A stretch of 64,000 bases of DNA, from positions 130,434 through 194,433 of the forward strand of contig NZ_JAGTJJ010000015.1 of the NCBI RefSeq assembly GCF_028435365.1, written 5' to 3'. Position 1 is the first letter of the stretch. Each line of letters begins with the position of its first letter. The DNA is from Polyangium jinanense. Its GTDB lineage: Bacteria > Myxococcota > Polyangia > Polyangiales > Polyangiaceae. Both the position numbers and the translations under genes were made by a program. The notes under the pieces are model-generated. The model made no database searches. It saw only the letters and a list, made by a program, of their open reading frames with translations, and was not told the origin of the DNA. Below, piece after piece: positions 15,375 through 23,477 of the stretch.

Positions 15375-16577
15375 GTGTCGCCTCCCGTTCGTATCTACCT
15401 CTCTCCCGGCATGTTCGGCTTCGCGCGGCTCGCCTCGTTCGAGTACTTCGAGCACCTCGTCGTCGCGCTCGAAGAGCGTTTCCGCCAGCGCGGCCGCATC
15501 GCCAAGGTCCTCGTCTGCGACGTCCACCCCACGGCCAGCGTCTGCCGCCGCGCGGCCAAGCTCGCGCACATGATCGCCGCCACGGCCGGCGACGACGACG
15601 GCCCCATCCACGTGATCGGCCACTCGACGGGCGGCCTCGACGCGCGCCTCGTCGCCTCCCCGACCGCGCGCCTGCCCGGCGTCGCCCGCAAGGACCTCGC
15701 GTGGCTGCCGCGGCTCTCGTCGATCACCACGATGAACACGCCGCACTACGGCACGCCGCTCGCGGCCTTTTTCGCGACCGTCAGCGGCCAGCGCATGCTC
15801 TACGCGATCTCCGCGCTCACCGTGACCGCGCTCAAGCTCGGCGCGCCCCCGCTCGCCGCGACCTCCGCGCTCGTCGCCGCGTTTGGCCGCCTCTCGATCG
15901 GCAACTTCGAGCTCGAGATCATCAACCGCGCCGTCGACGCGGTGGCCAAGGTCCTCGACGAGGCGTCGAGCCGCGAGCTGCGCACCTGGCTCGATCTGCT
16001 CCGCGGCGATCAGGGCGCGGTCGTGCAGCTCATGCCCGAGGCGATGGACCTCTTCCAGGCCGGCGTCGAAGATCGCCCCGGCGTGCGGTACCAGTGCGTC
16101 GCGACGTATGCGCCCTCGAACGCGGTGCGCGACTGGATCACGGCGCTGCGCTCGCCGTGGAGCGCGATGAGCGCGACGATCTTCACGGCGCTCTACAACC
16201 TGACGAGCCGCCTCGACGAGCGCTACCCGTGCGCGGCGGCGGACGGATCGGCGCAAGCGAAGCTCAAGGCGATGCTCGGCGAGGCCTTGCCGCCGACGGC
16301 AAACGACGGCGTCGTTCCTTTGACCTCCCAGATCTGGGGCGACCTCGTCTGGGTGGGCAAAGCGGACCACCTCGACATCGTCGGCCACTTCCCCGGCGCG
16401 GGAGGTCACACGGACTGGCTCGCGAGTGGCGCGCGGTTCCAGCGCGTGCGATTCGACGTGGTGATGGATCGAATCGTCGCCGGCATGATCGTGGGCGAGG
16501 AGCTACGCGACGCGCGCACGCCCCTGTCCGAGCGCGCGCCGAAGAGCGCCCCGGCGAGCGTGCGTGGGGTGTCATGA
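15375..16577 (+). CDS. Alpha/beta hydrolase (triacylglycerol-lipase-like)
   Basis: 400 residues starting at a GTG. Near the N-terminus is a lipase-like YLSPGMFGF, where family-I lipases have the oxyanion HG region. The nucleophile elbow GHSTGG has Ser84, and later segments TMNTPHYGTPLAAF and NDGVVPL plus GHFPGAGGHTDWL provide likely Asp and His. There is no signal peptide, so it is probably cytoplasmic or non-classically localised; the substrate is unknown. The gene starts 15 bases after the subtilase stop, and its TGA overlaps the ATG of the next gene (ATGA), so translation of the two is probably coupled. Confidence 0.85.
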   Translation: MSPPVRIYLSPGMFGFARLASFEYFEHLVVALEERFRQRGRIAKVLVCDVHPTASVCRRAAKLAHMIAATAGDDDGPIHVIGHSTGGLDARLVASPTARLPGVARKDLAWLPRLSSITTMNTPHYGTPLAAFFATVSGQRMLYAISALTVTALKLGAPPLAATSALVAAFGRLSIGNFELEIINRAVDAVAKVLDEASSRELRTWLDLLRGDQGAVVQLMPEAMDLFQAGVEDRPGVRYQCVATYAPSNAVRDWITALRSPWSAMSATIFTALYNLTSRLDERYPCAAADGSAQAKLKAMLGEALPPTANDGVVPLTSQIWGDLVWVGKADHLDIVGHFPGAGGHTDWLASGARFQRVRFDVVMDRIVAGMIVGEELRDARTPLSERAPKSAPASVRGVS

Positions 16578-17281
16578 CGAGCAAGCGGCGGTCGCTCGAG
16601 CTCTTGCACGAAGCGCTCGTCGAGTGCCGCCGTTGTGATCGTCTGGTCGCATGGCGTGAAGAGGTCGCGCGCGTAAAACGCCGCGCCTACCGGGACGAGA
16701 CCTACTGGGGCCGTCCGATCCCCGGCTTCGGCGACCCTGACGCCACGCTGATCATCATGGGCCTCGCGCCGGCCGCGCACGGCGGCAACCGCACGGGCCG
16801 CATGTTCACGGGGGATCGCTCGGGCGATTTCCTCTACGCCGCGCTCCACCGGGCCGGCGTCGCCTCACAGCCGACGAGCGTGCGCCGCGGCGACGGCCTG
16901 ACGCTCACGGGCGCCTTCATCGTGGCCCCGTGCCGCTGCGCGCCGCCCGAGAACAAGCCCACGCCGGCCGAGCTCGCCTCCTGCCGCCCCTGGCTCGAAG
17001 CGGAGCTCGCGCTGCTCGACCGGGCACACACCTACCTCGCGCTCGGAAAAACCGGCTACGACGCGGTCCTCACGCTCGCCAAGAAGCACGGCAATGTCTC
17101 GGCTGCGCCTCCCTTCGCCCACGGAGCACGCGCGGAGATCCCGGATCCACGCGGCGGCGGGGGCCTCGCGTGGCTGTTCGGGAGCTACCACGTGAGCCAG
17201 CAGAACACGCAGACAGGCCGGCTCACCGCGGCGATGTTCGACGAGGTGCTGGAGGCAGCGCTGAAGCGAGCGCGCGTTTAG
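16574..17281 (+). CDS. Uracil-DNA glycosylase, family 5 (UdgB-like)
   Basis: 235 residues. An N-terminal CRRCDRL segment supplies two of the Fe-S cluster cysteines. Motif 1 is GLAPAAHGGNRTGRMFTGDR, close to the family-5 signature GLAPAAHGANRTGRMFTGD. Motif 2 is SYHVSQQNTQTGRLT. It removes uracil (and probably other deaminated bases) from DNA in base-excision repair. The start ATG overlaps the stop of the lipase-like gene, an operon arrangement without an obvious functional link. A hairpin-repeat array begins about 20 bases after its stop. Confidence 0.92.
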   Translation: MTSKRRSLELLHEALVECRRCDRLVAWREEVARVKRRAYRDETYWGRPIPGFGDPDATLIIMGLAPAAHGGNRTGRMFTGDRSGDFLYAALHRAGVASQPTSVRRGDGLTLTGAFIVAPCRCAPPENKPTPAELASCRPWLEAELALLDRAHTYLALGKTGYDAVLTLAKKHGNVSAAPPFAHGARAEIPDPRGGGGLAWLFGSYHVSQQNTQTGRLTAAMFDEVLEAALKRARV

Positions 17282-17302
17282 GGTCTGTTCTTGGGGCCGT
17301 CT

Positions 17303-17610
17303 CGCCGGGGCGCTGCCCCGGGCCCCGCGGGGGCTGTTCGCCCCTCGACCCGAACCAGGGCAAGCCCTGGACCTTTGGTGGAAGAACTGCGCGGTGCGCA
17401 GTTCTTCCAACGGGCCGGTGGCAAGACCACGGACAACGTTGCCGGTCGCGGCGGTCTCGGTTGGCAGGGCCTTCGCTGGTCTTGACTCGACCTGTTCGAT
17501 GAACTGCGCATCGCGCAGTTCATCGACCCCGAGTCCAGCGCTTGCGCTGGTCCGGGTCCAGGGGCGGACAGCCCCTGGTGGGGCCTGGGGCAACGCCCCA
17601 GCGCGGCGGC
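17303..17610. repeat. 3'-end hairpin module, head-to-head pair (copy A)
   Basis: Lies between the convergent ends of the uracil-DNA glycosylase and grxD genes. The plus strand reads hairpins GGGGC-GCT-GCCCC, a GGGGGCTGTTCGCCCC stem, CCAGGGCAAGCCCTGG and GAAGAACTGCGC...GCGCAGTTCTTC. After a variable centre of about 90 bases come GATGAACTGCGC...GCGCAGTTCATC, CCAGCGCTTGCGCTGG, CCAGGGGC...GCCCCTGG and GGGGCAACGCCCC. The right half is the reverse complement of the same module type, so each convergent gene reads the module in the same orientation after its stop. Related copies are at 19985, 44634, 55341 and 63899. Confidence 0.9.
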
Positions 17611-17619
17611 CCCGAGAAG

Positions 17620-17934
17620 TCAGTTCTTCGGCGTGAGGAGCTGCGCGAGCTCGCCCGACGCCTGCATCTCGAGAAGGATGTCGCTCCCGCCGACGAACTT
17701 CCCGTCGATGTAGACCTGCGGGATGGTCGGCCAGTTCGAGAACTCCTTGATGCCCTGGCGGATGTCGGGGTCCTTCAGGACGTTCACGTCCGCGAACTCG
17801 GCCCCCGCTGCTTTGAGGATCTGCACGGCGCGCTGGGAAAAGCCGCACTGCGGAAAGCTCTTCGTCCCCTTCATGAAGAGGACCACGCGGTTCTGATCGA
17901 TGATCTCCTGGATCCGTTGACGCACGTCGCTCAT
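17620..17934 (-). CDS. grxD: Monothiol glutaredoxin (Grx4/GrxD family)
   Basis: 104 residues, the usual length for single-domain monothiol glutaredoxins. The active-site motif is CGFS (in FPQCGFSQRA), preceded by VVLFMKGTK. NWPTIPQVYIDGKFVGGSDI forms the glutathione-binding region (cis-Pro and GG). These proteins bind a glutathione-ligated 2Fe-2S cluster and deliver it to Fe-S apoproteins or BolA partners in the cytoplasm. The start is ATG 17934; the frame is open further upstream but that extension is Pro-rich and lacks family similarity. Its stop is 10 bases from the hairpin-repeat copy A, which would form its 3' UTR. Confidence 0.95.
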   Translation of the reverse strand: MSDVRQRIQEIIDQNRVVLFMKGTKSFPQCGFSQRAVQILKAAGAEFADVNVLKDPDIRQGIKEFSNWPTIPQVYIDGKFVGGSDILLEMQASGELAQLLTPKN

Positions 17935-17996
17935 GGCGGCGACAACGTAGCGTAAGGGAAGCGGCGGGGCGAGGCGTGGAGGTGGGGGCTTCCGTC

Positions 17997-18025
17997 TTGA
18001 CAGCACGCGTGATCTTCGTGAGCAA
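17997..18025 (+). promoter_or_regulatory. Promoter candidate for the MarR-like regulator, possibly leaderless transcript
   Basis: TTGACA at 17997-18002, 17-base spacer, weak -10 GAGCAA at 18020-18025. The ATG at 18032 falls where transcription would start, and no Shine-Dalgarno is seen, so the mRNA may be leaderless. Confidence 0.35.
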
Positions 18026-18031
18026 GGGCGG

Positions 18032-18538
18032 ATGGATGCTGCCTCCCTCTATCTCGTCGGCCGAAGGCTGGCCATGCTTGCCGAGCGCGCGATGGCCGCT
18101 CCGGAGGGGGTGCCCGACGAGCCCTCGGTCGAGCACCTCGTGCTGCGCGCTGTGGCCGAGCGGCTCGTGCTGCGGGCCGTGATCGAGCGCCCGGGGCTCA
18201 CCGCGAGCGACCTCGTCACGCAGCTCTCGATCGCGCAAAGCCGCATTTCCCAGGTCCTGGCCGAGCTCGAACGCAACGGGTTCGTGCGCCGCTACCCCGA
18301 TGCGGACGACCGGCGCAAGCAACGCATCGAGGCCACCGTGCATTACAAGGAAGCCGTCGAACAGCGCATGACGCGCAACGTCGAAGAGGCGCTCGAGCCC
18401 CTCCTCATCCACGCCACCGCGCGCGAAAAGGCCCGCGTGCTCGCGGCGCTGGAGTTGATCCACGACCTCGTCCTGCGCGCAGGCGAGCGCGAGGATGGCT
18501 CCGAGGCGCCCGAAAAGAAAACGCCACGACGTGGATAG
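18032..18538 (+). CDS. MarR-like winged-helix transcriptional regulator
   Basis: 168 residues. The helix-turn-helix is LTASDLVTQLSIAQSRISQV (about 62-81), followed by LERNGFVRRYPDADDRRKQRI, the typical MarR wing with the DxRxxxI pattern. The flanking helices should mediate dimerisation. The gene ends 12 bases before a palindrome (18551-18576) that overlaps the promoter of the next gene, so the simplest model is that this protein binds that site and controls the downstream monooxygenase-like lipoprotein gene. The ligand is unknown. The C-terminus is charged (EDGSEAPEKKTPRRG). Confidence 0.82.
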   Translation: MDAASLYLVGRRLAMLAERAMAAPEGVPDEPSVEHLVLRAVAERLVLRAVIERPGLTASDLVTQLSIAQSRISQVLAELERNGFVRRYPDADDRRKQRIEATVHYKEAVEQRMTRNVEEALEPLLIHATAREKARVLAALELIHDLVLRAGEREDGSEAPEKKTPRRG

Positions 18539-18550
18539 ATGAATCTGCCA

Positions 18551-18600
18551 AGATACATCCATCCGCGGATGTATCTTGACAGATACATCTCTACAGATAC
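18551..18600 (+). promoter_or_regulatory. Palindromic operator overlapping a promoter
   Basis: AGATACATCC (18551-18560) and GGATGTATCT (18567-18576) form a perfect 10-bp inverted repeat with a 6-base spacer. A further half-site AGATACATCT lies at 18581-18590 and a partial AGATAC at 18595-18600. A TTGACA -35 box (18576-18581) sits exactly at the junction of the palindrome and the third half-site, with a weak TACTCT -10 at 18598-18603. This AT-rich island contrasts sharply with the surrounding GC-rich DNA. A repressor bound here would block RNA polymerase. Confidence 0.8.
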
Positions 18601-18673
18601 TCTCCATGCGTGCGTGCGTGCGAGCGGGCGGGCCGCTCGTCTTTGCTTGTCGCCCTCTGCGCATGGAGGAACC

Positions 18674-19960
18674 ATGAGACGTCCCATCGCCGTGTCCTCG
18701 CTCCTGGCTCTTGGCTGCGTCGCCGGCTGCGGCGGCGCCGAGAACCCCGGCGGCTCGACCGGTCCCACGTATTACAAGGACATCGCGCCGCTCGTGAACG
18801 AGGCGTGCGCGAGCTGCCACGAGGCCGGCGGTATCGCGCCGTTCTCCCTGACCGACGCCCAGACCGCGGCGAACATGGCCGGGGCCATGGCGGCCGCGAC
18901 CGAGGCCCGCACGATGCCGCCGATGCCGGTCAACAACGACGGATCGTGCCAGACCTACAAGAATGCCCGGTGGCTGAGCGACGAGCAGATCGCGCTCTTC
19001 CAGCGCTGGTCCGAGGCCGGCGCGCCGCTCGGGGATCCGAAGGACGCGCCCCCGCCGCCGGCCTTCGATACCCCGAAGCTCGCGGGCGAGCTCGCGACCT
19101 TCGACATCGGCCTCGATTACACGCCCGAGCCTCCTCCGGGCGAGCTCGACGAATACCGTTGCTTCGTCGTCGATCCCGGCATCACCGAGGACACGTTCAT
19201 CACGGGGTACGACATCCAGCCCGGGGATGCGCGCGTCGTGCACCATGTATCGCTCTTTTACCTGGCCGACGACCAGGCCGACGCCGACGCGGAGGCCCTG
19301 GACGCCGCGGATCCGGGGCCTGGGTATCGGTGCTTCGGCGCCGCCGGTGTGCAAAACTCCGTCCTTTACGGTGTCTGGGTCCCGGGCAGCGGAGCGACGA
19401 TCCTGCCCGCGGGCACGGGGATCTTCCACGGCGCGGGCCGCAAGATCGCCCTCCAGGTGCATTACAACGTACCGCTCACGGGAGGACCTTTCACGGACCG
19501 CTCCAAGGTCACGTACCAGCTCGAAAAGGACACCTCGTTGACGCGAGCGTACTTGCTGCCGGTCGGGAGCTTTCAGTTCTCGCTGCCCCCCAAGGATGCG
19601 CAAGCCAATGTCAGCGTCGACCTGTCGCTTTCGCTGCTGGGGTCCTACGGCGGCGTCGATGCGTCCGGCGGCATCCGCGTCTACGGCGCAATGCCGCACA
19701 TGCACGTGATCGGCCGGACGCAGCGCACCATCCTGAAACGAGAGGACGGGCAGGAATGCCTCACCGACGTCGACCGATGGAATTTCCACTGGCAAGACCT
19801 GTGGTGGTACGAGACGCCCCTCGACGTGGCCCCCGGGAGCACCTTTGGTATCTCGTGTGACTTCGACACGCGGGGGCGCACGACGCCCACGACGTGGGGC
19901 GAAGGGACGAACGACGAGATGTGCACGAACATCCTGTATGCGACGCTGATCGGTAAGTAG
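18674..19960 (+). CDS. Lipoprotein resembling a copper type II monooxygenase, with c-type haem motif
   Basis: 428 residues. The lipobox is VAGC (Cys18). A CASCH haem c-binding motif follows, then a MPPMP-containing region. The C-terminal two thirds resemble peptidylglycine alpha-hydroxylating-type copper monooxygenases: the VVHHVSLFY dihistidine (CuH-like), LQVHYNV, and a GAMPHMHVIG HxH motif near the end (CuM-like). Cysteines in DEYRCFVVD and YRCFG may form disulfides. Such haem-copper lipoproteins are frequent in myxobacteria and act outside the cytoplasm; the substrate is unknown. The start is ATG 18674 with GGAGG four bases upstream; an open extension back to 18539 only translates the operator. 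Confidence 0.8.
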   Translation: MRRPIAVSSLLALGCVAGCGGAENPGGSTGPTYYKDIAPLVNEACASCHEAGGIAPFSLTDAQTAANMAGAMAAATEARTMPPMPVNNDGSCQTYKNARWLSDEQIALFQRWSEAGAPLGDPKDAPPPPAFDTPKLAGELATFDIGLDYTPEPPPGELDEYRCFVVDPGITEDTFITGYDIQPGDARVVHHVSLFYLADDQADADAEALDAADPGPGYRCFGAAGVQNSVLYGVWVPGSGATILPAGTGIFHGAGRKIALQVHYNVPLTGGPFTDRSKVTYQLEKDTSLTRAYLLPVGSFQFSLPPKDAQANVSVDLSLSLLGSYGGVDASGGIRVYGAMPHMHVIGRTQRTILKREDGQECLTDVDRWNFHWQDLWWYETPLDVAPGSTFGISCDFDTRGRTTPTTWGEGTNDEMCTNILYATLIGK

Positions 19961-19984
19961 CGCCCGCGCCCGGGGCAACCGTCG

Positions 19985-20297
19985 CGCCGGGGCGCTGCCC
20001 CGGGCCCCGCGGGGGCTGTTCGCCCCTCGACCCGAACCAGGGCAAGCCCTGGACCTTTCGTGGAAGAACTGCGCATCGCGCAGTTCTTCCAACAGGCCGG
20101 TGGCAAGACCAAGGACGACCTTGCCGGTTGAAATGGCAGCGCGGCGGTCTTGATTGGCAGGATCGCTCCTGGTCTTGACCTGGCCTGTTCGATGAACTGC
20201 GCATCGCGCAGTTCATCGACCCCGGGTCCAGCGCTTGCGCTGGTCCGGGTCCAGGGGTGGACAACCCCTGGTCGGGCCCGGGGTGAAACCCCGGCGC
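19985..20297. repeat. 3'-end hairpin module, head-to-head pair (copy B)
   Basis: Between the convergent ends of the haem-copper lipoprotein gene (19960) and the flavin oxidoreductase fusion gene (20307). The left arm is almost identical to copy A. In the right arm two stems are changed on both sides (CCAGGGGT...ACCCCTGG instead of CCAGGGGC...GCCCCTGG; CCGGGGT...ACCCCGG at the end), so pairing is kept while sequence changes. The centre differs from copy A by an insertion of about 18 bases. Confidence 0.9.
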
Positions 20298-20306
20298 GGC
20301 GGTTCC

Positions 20307-23300
20307 TCATGAGACCCATCGACTTGCTCCCGACGAACGCGGGGTCACGACCTCGCCGACGCCGATCGTGAAGTCGAGCTCCATGTAAAAGCTGGCGAGG
20401 GCCCGCAGGCGCACCCGCTCGTCGCCGCCTTCGCCGACGAGCCCGAGCGTGCTTGCGAGGCCGACGCGCCGCGAGACGGAAAGCTCGATCGGGCGAGGGA
20501 GCCTCGCGCTCGTTCGGGGGGCGCCGATGCGTCGGCACGGGGCCTCGACGATGGCCTGATAGCAGGCGATCTCGCGCCGGGCGGCGTCGCGGAATTGCTT
20601 GAGGAAGACCATGGTGAATGCGCCGGTCCGCAGGCTATCGGCCGCGAGGCCGAGGAGCCGGACCTGCGCGCGCGTGTCGAGGCCCGCGGCGCCGAGCCAG
20701 GCCGCGTCGTGGCTCGCGCGCAAGGCGTCGAGGAGCGAGGTCTCGCGGGCGCCCTCGCCGGCGTCGCGTGCCTCGACGATCCGCTCGTGGCGCCACGGGG
20801 TGGCAGCGCCGCCGCCCTCGGGCGGTAACCATGCGTCGACGTGGAGGGCGAGATGCCCGGAGGCCGTGGCCTCGAAGCCGAGATCGGCGTGTCCTTTGGG
20901 AAAACCGAGGACCTCGCGGCCGCCGACGAGCGCCGCACCGAGATCGACCCAGAGGTAAGGGGTATACGCGCCGACGGCGAGTGGTTCGAGTCGTCCGCCG
21001 CGGCGCTCGCAGATTGCCACCGGGACGAGAAAGCCGAAATCACGCTCCGCGACCACGCCCGGCGCGTCGATGGCCGAAAGGAGACGATTGTCCTGCGCAT
21101 AGAACACCACCGAGGGGCCGAGCGGGATGTAGACGCGGTCCTCGTGGAGGCCGAGGTGACGGGCGCAGAGGTCACGCAGGCGGCGCGGCTCGGCGCGGAG
21201 AAGGGCGGCGACCATCACGCTCGACCGCGCGTCGTAGGGCGGCGAGGTCGACTCGTTGACGCCTCGCTCGATGTAAAGCGGCCCGGGGGAGCTCGCCGGC
21301 GCACGCGGGCGGCCGCGGAGCCAATCGTCGTGCATCGGGATCGGCAGGCCCGTGAGCACCTGGGCCGCGCGAATGCCGGACATCGTCGCGGCCTCGACGC
21401 AGCCGAGATTCATGGGCGTGAGGGTCCAATCCCCGGCGAGGACGAGGTTTTCGTAGCCGGACTCGTCCGCGGCGAGGCGGTGGCGCGTGGTCCCCCGCGG
21501 CGAGAGGACGTACCGATCCGACGGGTGCTGGACCGGGCTGAAATGCTGAAAAGCGAGAGGATCGCCCTTCGACGCCGGCGCGTGGAGGCGGCTGCGATCG
21601 AGGGCGCCGTCGGGCCGCACAATGGCAGGCCAGAGGTGGGCCGCGGACGCGTCGAGGTGGGCTGCCGTGAATGCACGCACGTGTTCGAGCTGCCTTGCGG
21701 CGTAACCGACGTAGGCGGAACGCTCGATCGGCGGCGGTTCGTCGTCGTCCATGGCCGCGGTGAGGTACGCAATGCTTTGGGGGCCCCCGGGCTCGGGAAA
21801 ACTCTCACGCGAAAGGAGGTGGCTCATGTCCGCCCAGGTATCGAGGGGCGCGGCGTAGGGGATCATGACCGGCGGCGGCAGGTGCCAGCCGGTCGCGCGG
21901 AGATCGTCGCGGATCCAGAGCTGCGACGACACGGTCGGCGTGGTCGTGATCTCCCGGATCATTGCGGCGAAGCGCGGATTGTTTGCGTCGGCGACGATCT
22001 CCTCGCAGAGGGCAGGCAAAACGCCGAGCCCCACGCCGAGGACGACCCGATCGAAATCGCGGCCGTCCTCGAGAACGAGAGGCGGCTCCTGATCAGGATA
22101 ACGCGATCCCCAGTCCTCCAGGCTCTCCCCGCTCGCGCGGAGGGCCTCGCCGCCGATGAGCTGATCGTAGAGGGGCTCGCTCGGCCAGCAGGGCAGGCCC
22201 TTCACGTCGAAGAGCGGCTCGTAATCGGCGCCGCCCTTCACCGCGATCTGCCGGCCCATCTCGATCGCAGCAATGCGCCGGCGATCGGCCGAGAGGCGGA
22301 GCCTGTCGATACGATGAAAGAAACGGAAGTGCACGCCGCGCCGGCGGAGGACCTGATAGAGCGGGGCGAAGATCACGTCGCCCATCCCCGCCTGCATCTT
22401 GTAGAAAATTGCGCCGCGGTAGGTATAGAGCATCCGCAACGTCCAGTGCAGGGCCGTCCCCGCGCCCATCTCGCGACCGGCGCTGTAGGCCCCAGCATAG
22501 ACGCCCGAAACCGTCGATGCCCTCACGGAGGCCTCGGAGGCGCCGTGCCGCCGCAGCCACGCCCGGAAGTCTTCGTGGTCGAGGCGCAACCAATCGACGT
22601 CGTCCTGATCGGTCAGGCCATCGGCGATCATCCCGCGGATCATTGCCAGCGTGATGTCCACGGCCGCCCAGGCGCTCCGGATCTCCGGCTGCTGCGCGAG
22701 GAGCGGCTCGCAGCGGCGAAACACGGCGGCGGACCAGGCGAGCAGCCGGCGGAGCAGCTCCTCGCGGCGCACGGCGACGAGGTTTTCCGCGGGCGCAGCA
22801 AGAAGCTCGCGCAGGGACGCGAGCAGGCGCGCGACGCCGCGGCGGAGGACACGGATTCCGACGCCGAGCGACCGTGATCTCGCGTCCGAGCCGTTGCGCA
22901 GCGCGGGCTGCTCGTCGAAGAGGTCGAGGAGGAATTGCAGCATGATCGGGATCAGCTCGGCCGGGGTGGGGACCTTTCGGCCGAGGCCCGGAGGATCGCT
23001 GTTCCGGGGAAAAAGCAAGGGCTGGTGCTGCCAGACGCCCTCGGATTGCTCCTCGAAGACGATGAGCGAGTGCGGCTCGAACGCCTCCTCGAGGGTCGCG
23101 AGGGGCGCGCCCGCGGGGCGCCCGAGCTCCTCGTAGCAGCGGCGCATCACGGAAAATGCGTTGTCGTAGAAGCCGTAGAAGAGGTGGAGGCCATGCTCCT
23201 CGATGCGATCGAATCGCTCGTGGTTCCGGCCACTCGCGCCCTTCCCGCCGAGGCGGTGTCCCTGCTGATAGACGGTGACCTCGTAATGTTCCTCCCAGCC

Positions 23301-23378
23301 TGGCGTGCTGGTCAACTCGAATGCCGTGGTCAGGGCGGCCATTCCTCCGCCCAGGATGACGATTCTTTCGCGGTTCAC
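20307..23378 (-). CDS. FAD-dependent amine-oxidase-like oxidoreductase fused to an acetoacetate-decarboxylase-like domain
   Basis: 1023 residues. The N-terminal part (about 1-720) is a flavin oxidoreductase of the phytoene-desaturase/hydroxysqualene-dehydroxylase type: dinucleotide motif VILGGGMAALTTAFEL at residues 6-21, GHRLGGKGAS, and a C-terminal FAD motif ENLVLAGDWTLTPMNLGCVE with EAATMSGIRAA. The C-terminal part (about 760-1020) resembles acetoacetate decarboxylase: YTPYLWVDLGAALVGGREVLGFPKGHADLGF, in segments, with the Schiff-base lysine position occupied by K828. The neighbouring pKa-lowering lysine of true ADC is Gly here, so decarboxylation is uncertain. No signal peptide. I prefer the GTG at 23378, giving VNRERIVILGGG; the frame stays open to 23468. 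Copy B of the hairpin repeat follows its stop. Confidence 0.85.
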   Translation of the reverse strand: MNRERIVILGGGMAALTTAFELTSTPGWEEHYEVTVYQQGHRLGGKGASGRNHERFDRIEEHGLHLFYGFYDNAFSVMRRCYEELGRPAGAPLATLEEAFEPHSLIVFEEQSEGVWQHQPLLFPRNSDPPGLGRKVPTPAELIPIMLQFLLDLFDEQPALRNGSDARSRSLGVGIRVLRRGVARLLASLRELLAAPAENLVAVRREELLRRLLAWSAAVFRRCEPLLAQQPEIRSAWAAVDITLAMIRGMIADGLTDQDDVDWLRLDHEDFRAWLRRHGASEASVRASTVSGVYAGAYSAGREMGAGTALHWTLRMLYTYRGAIFYKMQAGMGDVIFAPLYQVLRRRGVHFRFFHRIDRLRLSADRRRIAAIEMGRQIAVKGGADYEPLFDVKGLPCWPSEPLYDQLIGGEALRASGESLEDWGSRYPDQEPPLVLEDGRDFDRVVLGVGLGVLPALCEEIVADANNPRFAAMIREITTTPTVSSQLWIRDDLRATGWHLPPPVMIPYAAPLDTWADMSHLLSRESFPEPGGPQSIAYLTAAMDDDEPPPIERSAYVGYAARQLEHVRAFTAAHLDASAAHLWPAIVRPDGALDRSRLHAPASKGDPLAFQHFSPVQHPSDRYVLSPRGTTRHRLAADESGYENLVLAGDWTLTPMNLGCVEAATMSGIRAAQVLTGLPIPMHDDWLRGRPRAPASSPGPLYIERGVNESTSPPYDARSSVMVAALLRAEPRRLRDLCARHLGLHEDRVYIPLGPSVVFYAQDNRLLSAIDAPGVVAERDFGFLVPVAICERRGGRLEPLAVGAYTPYLWVDLGAALVGGREVLGFPKGHADLGFEATASGHLALHVDAWLPPEGGGAATPWRHERIVEARDAGEGARETSLLDALRASHDAAWLGAAGLDTRAQVRLLGLAADSLRTGAFTMVFLKQFRDAARREIACYQAIVEAPCRRIGAPRTSARLPRPIELSVSRRVGLASTLGLVGEGGDERVRLRALASFYMELDFTIGVGEVVTPRSSGASRWVS

Positions 23379-23477
23379 GGGGCCGCGAAGATAGTGGGCC
23401 CGCGCAGGCTTGCAACGATTGCTTGCAAGACCTCGGCGGCGTACGTCAAGCTTCGGGATACTTCGCAAGGAGCCACC

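Noticed and set aside
17303..17610. Hairpin repeat considered as an insertion sequence or tRNA-like gene
   Set aside because: No transposase, no target duplication and no cloverleaf; always 3'-end located and structurally covarying.
18539..18673. N-terminal extension of the haem-copper lipoprotein (45 codons)
   Set aside because: It would translate the operator palindrome, removes the signal peptide from the N-terminus and lacks a Shine-Dalgarno; GGAGG precedes the ATG at 18674.
16865..20092. Long minus-strand open frame (over 1000 codons) spanning the glycosylase gene, grxD region and two hairpin repeats
   Set aside because: It runs antisense to several well-supported genes and translates the hairpin repeats twice; composition is Arg/Gly/Ala-biased, typical of shadow frames in GC-rich DNA.
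22935..23477. Extension of the aromatic-repeat lipoprotein gene into the divergent flavoenzyme gene
   Set aside because: It overlaps the opposite coding strand; the ATG at 23478 has AAGGAG and starts a proper lipoprotein signal peptide.
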